The position numbers and the translations under genes were made by a program. From assembly GCA_003154335.1 (NCBI GenBank), contig PMDE01000027.1, forward strand, positions 10,306 to 15,780: a stretch of DNA of 5,475 nucleotides. The letters run 5' to 3'. This document shows positions 1-5,475 of the stretch, piece after piece. The notes beneath the pieces were generated by a model that searched no databases, was not told where the DNA came from, and was given only the letters and a program-made list of their open reading frames with translations. Positions within the stretch are counted from its first letter, which is position 1, and every line of letters starts with the position of its first letter. Origin of the DNA: Methanoregula sp. (GTDB lineage: Archaea; Halobacteriota; Methanomicrobia; Methanomicrobiales; Methanospirillaceae).

Positions 1-517
1 GCGGAAAGGGAGACTTACGGTCGGGCATAAGGCAAATGTGCTCAAGTCCGACGTACTATTCCGTGATATTTGTCTTGCCGAAGCAAAATCTGCAGGTGTG
101 TCAGCCAACGAGCGGTTTATTGACGCCCTTGCATTGGATATTCTTCAGCACCCTGCCTCGTATGACGTGGTTGTAACGACGAACATTTTTGGGGATATTT
201 TGTCAGATGTGGCTTCTTATCTCGTGGGTGGTCTGGGACTTGCACCAAGTGCGAATATCGGGGATCACTATGCCCTGTTTGAGCCGGTGCATGGAAGTGC
301 CCCGGATATTGCCGGGAAAAATATAGCCAATCCTATCGCTGCCCTGCGGAGTGCGGCAATGCTCCTGGCCTATTGTGGGGATGACCAGGGATCAGGCAGC
401 ATCGAAACAGCGATCCAGGAAGTACTCGCCAGGGGGGTCCGTACCCGGGATCTTGGGGGAACTGCCGGAACCCGGGAATTCGGGGGAGCGGTCATCCGGG
501 CACTCTCACAGAACTGA
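1..517 (+). CDS. Isopropylmalate/isocitrate dehydrogenase family protein, C-terminal part (5' end outside window)
   Basis: This is the C-terminal 171 residues of a metal- and NAD(P)-dependent beta-decarboxylating dehydrogenase, read from base 2 to a TGA at 515-517. The frame is open to the window edge and the motif before the GTG at 38 (TVGHKANVL) is coding, so that GTG is not the start. Seen: the catalytic-lysine motif HKANVLKSD, the metal-binding aspartates in NIFGDILSD, and the cofactor loop EPVHGSAPDIAGKNIANP. In this family the aspartate of SAPDIAG contacts the adenosine ribose of NAD+, so NAD+ rather than NADP+ is likely. Family knowledge: such enzymes oxidise and decarboxylate 3-isopropylmalate in leucine synthesis (LeuB) or, in methanogens, homoisocitrate homologues in the 2-oxosuberate branch of coenzyme B synthesis (AksF). 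The part that recognises the substrate side chain lies upstream of the window, so LeuB and AksF cannot be separated. The cytoplasmic enzyme appears intact over the visible part. Confidence 0.92.
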   Translation, partial: RKGRLTVGHKANVLKSDVLFRDICLAEAKSAGVSANERFIDALALDILQHPASYDVVVTTNIFGDILSDVASYLVGGLGLAPSANIGDHYALFEPVHGSAPDIAGKNIANPIAALRSAAMLLAYCGDDQGSGSIETAIQEVLARGVRTRDLGGTAGTREFGGAVIRALSQN

Positions 518-1107
518 ATAACAGGTCCGTATTCACAAAGTGTACGAACTGTTTGTTCATCCCCGTTATTTTTTGGATCTTCCGGAAGTCGTTTTGTTTT
601 CTTGCGTTAGATATTCATAATCGAATTACGGTGGGAAAAATATCAGCTGAAACACCCCCCTTCGTCACACTATTTGGAATGGATGTCCTGTGACCGGATC
701 GTGATTCGATGAAAAAGTGACAGATGTATCCATTGGAGAAGATAAAAATCGTGCCAGACTGGATCTGATTTAGGAATATACTGCGATATTCTTCACGGTG
801 TATGGGGATTATTTCCTGAAATAATGTTTTTAAAAAAAGCCCTTTCCATCAAATACATCCTGATACTAAACGATCTTTTCGAGAACAGAATTTAGCCTTC
901 GAGCAATAAAAACAAGAGATAAAGAAATGGATCTCTTCTAAAAGATATTGCGTCGACAAAAAGCAGGTATGGGAATTTTATCACCGGTGAATCAAGGAAT
1001 GTCAACGATTCCACTATATACCCCATTTCTTTCAAATGGATTAACCGGAGCGATATAATTGCTACCAACAGTACCTCATATTTAAATCACCGGTATATCT
1101 GGCGCAC
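518..1107. other. Intergenic stretch without a recognisable gene
   Basis: About 590 bases lie between the dehydrogenase stop and the DUF2148 relic. All six frames are broken frequently and I recognise no protein remnant, RNA gene or repeat array. It holds the T-rich tract after the dehydrogenase, a ten-base palindrome TCACCGGTGA at 981-990, and A/T-rich stretches that resemble archaeal TATA boxes: ACTATATA at 1013-1020 and ATATTTAAA near 1078-1086. The latter could be promoter remains of the relic just downstream. The spacing of about 25 bases from ATATTTAAA to the presumed original start would suit a leaderless transcript, but this is speculative. Confidence 0.5.
566..602 (+). terminator. 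T-rich probable transcription terminator after the dehydrogenase gene
   Basis: About 50 bases after the stop codon are a T6 run (569-574) and two T4 runs (592-595, 597-600), with the 10-bp palindrome CTTCCGGAAG (579-588) between them. Archaeal RNA polymerase commonly stops at T-rich tracts without needing a hairpin, so this is a reasonable termination zone. It is inferred from composition only. Confidence 0.4.
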
Positions 1108-1670
1108 GTATTTGATCTAGAATATGAGGCAGTAAAAACAGTTGCCGGGCTCATGGTCCTCTCGGCGCGAACAGCACCGAACGTTGTCGGGATGGACTCG
1201 ATCAAAGTCGAGATCACTACAGATGAGGACCAGGACAAGCTCGCAACCGAGATGATAAAACAGGGAAAAGATCTAAAGATAGATTCTTTCCGGATCAATG
1301 GCGAGCAAATGTAAGCAAGCGATGCCACACTCTTGTTTGGCGTTGAGGGACGTTTTCCGCTGGGTGCAAACTGCGGAGGGTGCGGTTATACCCCCTGAAA
1401 AGAGATGGTAAAAATGGCAAAATCGACAATGAACCAGTCTGCACTTTACCCTGGTCCAAACTGCGTCCTGAAAATACCGGACCCGGGCATCACTGTCGGA
1501 TCAGCGGTAAAGACTGCCGGCATTCATTACATTGACAATCGGGTCATGTTCTGTGCCGGAGCTATAGCACTCTGGTTGGGGATGCTTAAGGGGTGCAGTG
1601 TTGAGGACGGGATCCCGCTCAGGCTTCTGGTAAAAATATTTTCCTGGATATGAAGTTCCTCGAGCACTAG
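1108..1670 (+). pseudogene. Broken DUF2148 (ferredoxin-domain protein) gene with two in-frame stops and a frameshift
   Basis: Reading from about 1108 gives a clear DUF2148-type protein (COG4739-like, function unknown, probably Fe-S binding). In order: AVKTVAGLMVLSARTAP (from 1129), an acidic segment TTDEDQD, SDATLLFGVEG (from 1318), the cysteine motif NCGGCGY (1369-1389), PGPNCVLK, GSAVKTAGIHYIDNRVM and the terminal IPL...GKNIF block. All segments up to about 1620 share one frame, interrupted by TAA at 1312-1314 and TGA at 1396-1398. A one-base loss around 1621-1623 then shifts the ending: the family-like ASGKNIFLD continues at 1623 in the next frame to TAG at 1668-1670. No convincing ATG/GTG start is seen; codon 1108 is GTA and may be a mutated start, so the 5' boundary is approximate. 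The TGA sits where the family has the third cluster cysteine, and a methionine stands near the fourth. Retained similarity implies recent decay, or errors in the assembled sequence. Confidence 0.82.
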
Positions 1671-2023
1671 ATTATTTCCCAATTTTCCAGATGTTTTTCC
1701 AGATTGGTGTTTGGGATTGTTCAAAGTAACAAAAAAAGCTGATTCAGATATTCATTTTCAGCGAGTTTGTATGATTATCCGTTCGATAAATCCAAAATTC
1801 CCTTGTAAAACAGGCTCTCTTTAAAACGCTATCAAGTGAGAATGGCGAATACGTACAACTACGAAGTACTCTGTGGTTTGCGCGGATCGATTCCCGGAAG
1901 TAGTTGATTCAAAACCGTGTGAATACTCCTGCAATAGAAGGGATCCAGAGTCCGGAAATTAACGTGATCCAAAGGAAAGAACCAGAATGTGCATTGGATA
2001 GACATTATAAAGGTACACGACTA

Positions 2024-2034
2024 TTTTTTATAAC
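2024..2034 (+). promoter_or_regulatory. Possible TATA box for the thermosome gene
   Basis: TTTTTTATAAC is the most TATA-like A/T element in the few hundred bases before the thermosome gene. If used, transcription would begin near 2055-2060 and leave a leader of about 205 bases, which is long for an archaeal mRNA. An unrecognised, weaker promoter closer to the gene is therefore equally possible. The same 15 bases recur at 4233-4247, where no promoter is expected on that strand, which lowers confidence. Confidence 0.2.
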
Positions 2035-2149
2035 ATCCGGCGATGAGGTCCAACGTTAATTGCCCTGCGGGGATGATGCTCCTGTTTTAGGGAGATGCAA
2101 TCCGCGATAACCAGCGATGTCCTGCTGATGGCTTTTTGCCATTCCCCTC

Positions 2150-2181
2150 TGTGATCACAACACGATACTGATCAGCGTGTT
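2150..2181. promoter_or_regulatory. Cluster of palindromes, possible operator upstream of the thermosome gene
   Basis: TGTGATCACA (2150-2159) and CTGATCAG (2168-2175) are perfect palindromes, both centred on GATC, with centres 17 bp apart. They are overlapped by an inverted repeat AACACG (2159-2164) / CGTGTT (2176-2181). The cluster ends 83 bases before the ATG. Such symmetry is typical of sites for dimeric helix-turn-helix regulators, and archaeal chaperonin genes are often heat- or stress-controlled, but no known binding motif (for example the Phr or HSR1 type) is recognised. The regulatory role is inferred. Confidence 0.3.
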
Positions 2182-2253
2182 CGTCTGACGAATAATGTGC
2201 AGGAAGGACAATAACCGGATCTGGCAGATTAACAATAGATAAGAAAATGGAAC

Positions 2254-2258
2254 GAGGT
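2254..2258 (+). promoter_or_regulatory. Ribosome binding site that fixes the thermosome start
   Basis: GAGGT complements the archaeal 16S rRNA 3' end and lies six bases before the ATG at 2265. The in-frame ATG at 2247 has no such site upstream, and the extra residues it would add (MERGSQ) encode the Shine-Dalgarno itself. The start at 2265 also gives the family-typical beginning with QLGGQPIIIL close to the N terminus. Confidence 0.75.
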
Positions 2259-2264
2259 TCACAA

Positions 2265-3908
2265 ATGTCACAACAACTCGGGGGACAACCCATTATTATT
2301 CTCAGGGAAGGAACAACGAGAAACCGGGGAGAGGAAGCCCAGAACAGTAATATTGCCGCTGCAAAGGCAGTTGCCGCTGCCGTCAGGTCGACTCTCGGCC
2401 CAAAAGGCATGGATAAGATGCTCATCGACAGTATGGGGGACGTCACCATCACCAACGACGGTGTAACGATCCTGAAGGAGATGGACATTGAACACCCGGC
2501 TGCAAAGATGATGGTCGAAATAGCTAAGACCCAGGACGATGAAGTCGGCGACGGGACGACCACCGCCGTTATCATCGGCGGAGAACTGTTAAAGAACGCT
2601 GAGGGGCTCCTTGCCCAAAAAGTTCACCCGACCATCATTGCCGAAGGATACCGGATGGCTAGTGTAAAGGCGCTTCTAATTTTAGAAGGTTTTGCCATTA
2701 CAGTAAAGCCAAACGATACGGATATCCTCAAAAAGATCGCACAGACAGCACTCACCGGAAAAAATGCTGAGGTATCGAAAGAGCAACTTTGTGAGATCCT
2801 TGTAAAAGCTATCACATTCATTGCCGATCCCGATGGTAAGGTGGATATTGGTCACATCAATGTGGAGAAGAAAGTCGGTGGCGCAGTCGATGACACGAAC
2901 CTTATTGAAGGTATGGTCATCGACAAGGAACGGGCGCACCCGAATATGCCTAAATCCGTGAAAAATGCGAAAATACTGCTCCTTAACGCGGCGCTCGAGT
3001 TCAAAAAGACGGAAGTGAATGCGAAGATCAATATCTCCTCACCCGGGCAGGCCCAGGCATTCCTTGACGGGGAAGAGCAGATGGTTCACACGATGGTGGA
3101 AAAGGTAGTCAAAAGCGGTGCGAACGTCCTCTTCTGCCAGAAAGGGATTGATGACGTGGCCCAGCACTACCTCGCAAAAGCCGGTATTCTCGCTACCCGC
3201 CGGGTGAAGAAGAGCGATATAGAGAACCTCGCACGAGCTACCGGGGCTACCCTCGTCAACAGCATCGACGCAATCACTGCAAAAGATCTTGGTTCAGCCG
3301 GGCTTGTCGAGGAACGCAAGGTTTCGGGAGATGAGATGATCTATGTCTCGGAATGTAAAAACCCCAAGGCCGTCTCCATAATCGTCCGCGGCGGGACACA
3401 GCACGTTGTTGACGAACTCGAACGTGCTATCCACGATGCACTTATGGTGATTAGCGTCGTGGTTGAGGGAAAAAAGATCGTTGCCGGTGGTGGTGCTCCC
3501 GAGACCGAACTTTCGCTCCAGTTAAGGAAATATGCATCACAGGAAGGCGGGCGTGTCCAGCTCGCGATTGAAGCATTCGCAGCAGCCCTGGAGATCATCC
3601 CACGGACCCTTGCCGAGAACGCTGGACTTGACGCCATCGATATGCTCGTCGCAATCCGTGCAGCACATGAAGGAGGGAAAAAGAATTTCGGACTTGATGT
3701 GTTTGAAGGCAAACCGGTTGATATGCTCAAAGCGGGCGTCATTGAACCACTACGGGTGAAGACGCAGGCAATCTCAAGTGCCTCAGAGGCAGCTGTAATG
3801 ATCCTCCGTATCGATGATGTCATTGCATCATCAAAGGCAGCCGCGCCTCCTGGTGGCATGCCCCCTGGAGGCATGGGCGGTATGCCTCCCGGCATGGGAG
3901 ATTATTAA
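2265..3908 (+). CDS. thsA: Thermosome subunit (group II archaeal chaperonin)
   Basis: A 547-residue subunit of the ATP-driven double-ring chaperonin that encloses and folds proteins in the archaeal cytoplasm. Seen: N-terminal QLGGQPIIILREGTTR (5-20), the nucleotide-binding TLGPKGMDKML (43-53) and TNDGVTIL (63-70), the phosphate loop GDGTTT (95-100, with Asp96), and the ERAIHDAL segment whose Asp391 corresponds to the hydrolytic aspartate of group II chaperonins. GGGAPE (408-413) follows, and the C-terminal tail is Gly-Met-Pro rich, ending GMGDY. The apical region (about 215-370) is full length and of the group II type with a built-in lid, so no GroES-like partner is needed. The length is normal and no key residue is missing. 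The gene stands alone, with a long upstream spacer and a T6 run after the stop. Methanogens often carry several paralogous subunits; which paralogue this is cannot be told, so the symbol denotes the family. Confidence 0.97.
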   Translation: MSQQLGGQPIIILREGTTRNRGEEAQNSNIAAAKAVAAAVRSTLGPKGMDKMLIDSMGDVTITNDGVTILKEMDIEHPAAKMMVEIAKTQDDEVGDGTTTAVIIGGELLKNAEGLLAQKVHPTIIAEGYRMASVKALLILEGFAITVKPNDTDILKKIAQTALTGKNAEVSKEQLCEILVKAITFIADPDGKVDIGHINVEKKVGGAVDDTNLIEGMVIDKERAHPNMPKSVKNAKILLLNAALEFKKTEVNAKINISSPGQAQAFLDGEEQMVHTMVEKVVKSGANVLFCQKGIDDVAQHYLAKAGILATRRVKKSDIENLARATGATLVNSIDAITAKDLGSAGLVEERKVSGDEMIYVSECKNPKAVSIIVRGGTQHVVDELERAIHDALMVISVVVEGKKIVAGGGAPETELSLQLRKYASQEGGRVQLAIEAFAAALEIIPRTLAENAGLDAIDMLVAIRAAHEGGKKNFGLDVFEGKPVDMLKAGVIEPLRVKTQAISSASEAAVMILRIDDVIASSKAAAPPGGMPPGGMGGMPPGMGDY

Positions 3909-3912
3909 TCGA

Positions 3913-3918
3913 TTTTTT
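3913..3918 (+). terminator. T6 run after the thermosome stop, probable terminator
   Basis: Six consecutive T residues begin four bases after the TAA at 3906-3908. A T-run directly behind the stop is the usual archaeal termination signal. No stable hairpin precedes it. Confidence 0.5.
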
Positions 3919-4202
3919 CCGGATGATAATTATCAATTTGAACCATTCCGGATACGAATGGGATCTCAGCGATCTGTCTTGTCAGTTGTTTTAAAGAATA
4001 TGCCCCCTCCATCTACTATGGAACTTTGGGTTCGGGAGACTTCCTTTTTAGAGTGTAGAACAAAATGCCCGTGAATGAAGAATGGTGGGATTTGGCTTTC
4101 CTTCACTCCTGTTTGACTTAAAAGATGAGGCTATTCTATCTGTTCAGGCAAAATCGCAACAGAGAAACTGAGCAGCGAAGGCAAAACCTTAGTGAGCATA
4201 AC

Positions 4203-4214
4203 TTTTTTGAAAAA
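4203..4214. terminator. Symmetric T6/A5 tract between convergent genes, possible bidirectional terminator
   Basis: TTTTTTGAAAAA gives a T6 run on the plus strand and a T5 run on the minus strand, about 23-27 bases beyond the KamA-like stop codon. It is the only T-run in a suitable place to terminate the minus-strand gene. The assignment is inferred from position and composition. Confidence 0.3.
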
Positions 4215-4236
4215 CCCAAGGCCTTTACCTCCTTTT

Positions 4237-5361
4237 TTATAACATCCAGGTCATTTTCGGTTCAAAATCCGTTACGGTATGACGATAATCATCAAACCAT
4301 CGGGCCAATGGATTGCTGCGGAAGACCAGGAATTTTCCCGCAGTGGTGGGATCAACCGACTGGTGGTAACGCATGAACACATGCCGTGCGGTTTTACCGA
4401 CAATCTCAATTTTTCCTGTGGCATGTGACATCACAAACCGGGCCTGTTTTGCGATACCTGAACATGTCTGCCACGATTTCTGGATAATTTCGTACGATTG
4501 TTCGACTGGAACCTGAAAGATCCGGTTTCCTTTAGATGGCCTGCATTGGAAGATGTAGTATGGCGAAATTCCCGCAAAAGTGAGTTTTGAGAAGAGATCG
4601 GAAAAAATTCCCGGCTCGTTGTTGACGCCGCGCAGAATTGGTGTCTGGTTGATGACAAGGACTCCGGCTTTCTCCAGTTCGTGAGCCGCACGGATTGCTA
4701 CATCAGTAAGCTCCCGAGGGTGATTGAAATGTGCCAGGAGGTAAATGCGTTTTTCCGGTGTGCTGTATCGCGAAAGAACCTGGCATAGGTCTGGGTCACT
4801 GAGGATCCGGAGAGGATTATATGCCAGCATCTTGCTGCCGATCCGGATAGTATTAACATGGTCAATCTCGCGAAGCCGGCGGAGGATCAATTCAAGCCGG
4901 CAGGTTTCAAGAATCAGAGGATCTCCTCCGGTTAACAACACGTCGGTTATCTCCGTATGCTCACGGATGCAGTCAATATCAGCAGAAACGTCTTTTGTGG
5001 ATTCAGGTTCATTTTCCCTGGATATTCCTTTGCGGAAACAGAACCGGCATAGTCCCCCGCAGGTATCAGTCAGATGCAGGACTCCGGAATGATTATATTT
5101 TTGTTGCCATCCGGTTTTCACGGGTTCCTCTTTTCCGCATGAATGGTCAGGACATTCTCCCCCGCTAAGTTCAGAAGGGTCAGGAATAACGATCCTGCGC
5201 AGTGGATCGTGTCGGTCTTTCCAGTCAATCAAGGCGAGGTAATATTCATGAGAACGGAACGGGAATACGGCACTGACAGTTTCCATTGCGTCACGTTCCA
5301 TGGAGTTGAGCCCGACAAGGTTGTCCAGTTCGGATATCGTATTCAGGTATTTTTGATCCAT
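4237..5361 (-). CDS. KamA-family radical SAM/PLP enzyme, amino acid 2,3-aminomutase-like, non-lysine substrate likely
   Basis: A 374-residue protein; numbering here counts from the upstream ATG at 5373, which adds four residues. The start at 5361 (MDQKYL) is preferred because GGAG lies six bases before it. Family knowledge: lysine 2,3-aminomutase uses S-adenosylmethionine, a [4Fe-4S] cluster and PLP to move an alpha-amino group to the beta carbon. Seen: the cluster motif C105-x3-C109-x2-C112, Arg114 at the place of the carboxylate-binding Arg134 of the clostridial enzyme, LTGGDPL (147-153), AHFNHP, NQTPILRGVN, and Lys321 after a shortened glycine loop at the place of the PLP lysine. The two aspartates that hold the lysine side chain (Asp293, Asp330) align with Arg278 (FQCRP) and Ser316, so lysine is an unlikely substrate. 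The cysteine-rich C-terminal segment of true lysine aminomutases is absent. No beta-lysine acetyltransferase gene is in the window. Alternatives are an EpmB-like or undescribed aminomutase. Confidence 0.88.
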   Translation of the reverse strand: MDQKYLNTISELDNLVGLNSMERDAMETVSAVFPFRSHEYYLALIDWKDRHDPLRRIVIPDPSELSGGECPDHSCGKEEPVKTGWQQKYNHSGVLHLTDTCGGLCRFCFRKGISRENEPESTKDVSADIDCIREHTEITDVLLTGGDPLILETCRLELILRRLREIDHVNTIRIGSKMLAYNPLRILSDPDLCQVLSRYSTPEKRIYLLAHFNHPRELTDVAIRAAHELEKAGVLVINQTPILRGVNNEPGIFSDLFSKLTFAGISPYYIFQCRPSKGNRIFQVPVEQSYEIIQKSWQTCSGIAKQARFVMSHATGKIEIVGKTARHVFMRYHQSVDPTTAGKFLVFRSNPLARWFDDYRHTVTDFEPKMTWML

Positions 5362-5367
5362 CATTCT

Positions 5368-5371
5368 CTCC
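5368..5371 (-). promoter_or_regulatory. Ribosome binding site that decides the KamA-like start
   Basis: GGAG on the minus strand (5371 to 5368, continuing GAGA) ends six bases before the ATG at 5361-5359. It overlaps the first in-frame ATG (5373-5371), which itself has only A/T-rich sequence upstream. A start at 5364 would leave only three bases of spacing. The ATG at 5361 is therefore favoured. Confidence 0.6.
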
Positions 5372-5475
5372 ATTTTTAATTATGGTCAGCATTTAACTGC
5401 AGACCGGAAAATTAAGGTAGTGCGAAAACTTATTGTTCGCCGGGAAAGGAAACTGGGCGAATGGACGTGTACTAC

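Larger units (their letters stand above)
1671..2264. other. Intergenic stretch upstream of the thermosome gene
   Basis: About 590 bases without a recognisable gene. It includes a direct repeat TTTTCCAGAT (1682-1691 and 1696-1705), A/T-rich TATA-like sequences at about 2005-2011 (TTATAAA-like) and 2024-2034 (TTTTTTATAAC), a small hairpin ATGGC-T5-GCCAT at about 2128-2142, and two GATC-centred palindromes at 2150-2175. One frame (1790-2059) stays open apart from one TAG at 1901-1903, but the translation matches nothing I know. The thermosome promoter must lie somewhere here; the exact site cannot be fixed by eye. Confidence 0.5.
3909..4236. other. Convergent intergenic spacer between thermosome and KamA-like genes
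   Basis: About 330 bases separate the two convergent stop codons. Short open frames exist (for example the thermosome +1 frame runs to a stop at 4072-4074), but none resembles a known protein and none starts with a ribosome binding site on the plus strand. The symmetric stretch T6-G-A5 at 4203-4214 could help end transcription from either side. On the minus strand a strong GGAGGT (4232-4227) lies directly after the KamA-like stop and is followed by a 27-codon TTG-initiated frame; I do not call it a gene. Confidence 0.5.

Noticed and set aside
38..517. GTG at 38 as the true start of the dehydrogenase
   Set aside because: The frame is open upstream to the window edge and encodes the conserved HKAN part of the catalytic motif, so the gene simply begins outside the window.
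981..990. Palindrome TCACCGGTGA as an operator
   Set aside because: It is isolated, lies more than 100 bases before a broken gene, and a single ten-base palindrome is expected by chance in several kb.
1062..1328. Minus-strand open frame opposite the DUF2148 relic
   Set aside because: The plus strand carries clear family motifs over the same bases, so the reverse frame is incidental.
1682..1705. Twin TTTTCCAGAT direct repeats as part of a repeat array
   Set aside because: Only two copies, no regular spacer and no further units, so there is no CRISPR or tandem array.
2073..2130. Possible C/D box guide RNA (ATGATG-like C box, CTGA-like D box)
   Set aside because: The C box differs from consensus, no good internal C'/D' pair or terminal stem is present, and the spacing is not convincing.
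2247..2264. ATG at 2247 as the thermosome start
   Set aside because: It lacks a ribosome binding site, while GAGGT is properly spaced before the ATG at 2265 and the shorter N terminus fits the family.
2087..2575. Minus-strand open frame of 162 codons overlapping the thermosome start
   Set aside because: It lies mostly antisense to the conserved chaperonin coding sequence and its translation resembles no known protein; it is a shadow of codon bias.
3341..3895. Minus-strand open frame of 184 codons within the thermosome gene
   Set aside because: Fully antisense to the chaperonin C-terminal half; its Pro/Gly/Met-rich beginning merely mirrors the chaperonin tail.
5461..5475. ATG at 5461 as the start of a divergent gene
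   Set aside because: Only five codons are visible (MDVYY) with no clear ribosome binding site; too little to call.

Overview
The window looks like chromosomal DNA of a methanogenic archaeon, most plausibly of the order Methanomicrobiales. The main evidence is a complete group II chaperonin (thermosome) subunit with a Gly-Met-Pro rich tail. Also present are the tail of an archaeal-type isopropylmalate/isocitrate dehydrogenase, a DUF2148 ferredoxin-domain relic of a kind common in methanogens and other anaerobes, Shine-Dalgarno sites close to GGAG(G), and short T-runs instead of hairpin terminators. The order-level placement is inferred from protein appearance only; no 16S rRNA gene or other firm marker is present.

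Layout. Bases 1-517 (+) hold the last 171 residues of a NAD-type isopropylmalate (or homoisocitrate) dehydrogenase, followed by T-runs. Bases 518-2264 contain no intact gene. Inside them, 1108-1670 is a recognisable but broken DUF2148 gene: one reading frame with an in-frame TAA and an in-frame TGA, then a one-base frameshift. Bases 2265-3908 (+) are the thermosome subunit gene, with a good ribosome binding site and a T6 run just after the stop. Bases 3909-4236 form a convergent intergenic spacer. Bases 4237-5361 (-) encode a KamA-family radical SAM/PLP enzyme. The last 114 bases are its upstream region.

The genes do not form an operon or an obvious shared pathway. The dehydrogenase belongs to branched-chain amino acid (or coenzyme B) synthesis, the thermosome to protein folding, and the KamA-like enzyme probably to beta-amino-acid formation.

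The two most interesting points are these. The KamA-like protein keeps the [4Fe-4S], carboxylate-binding and PLP residues of lysine 2,3-aminomutase but replaces both lysine-recognising aspartates, one of them by arginine, so an acidic substrate such as glutamate is a reasonable guess. In the DUF2148 relic, the in-frame TGA falls on a cluster cysteine, which imitates a selenocysteine signature but is better explained by decay. I found no CRISPR array, mobile element, tRNA or rRNA, and no convincing undescribed multi-gene system.
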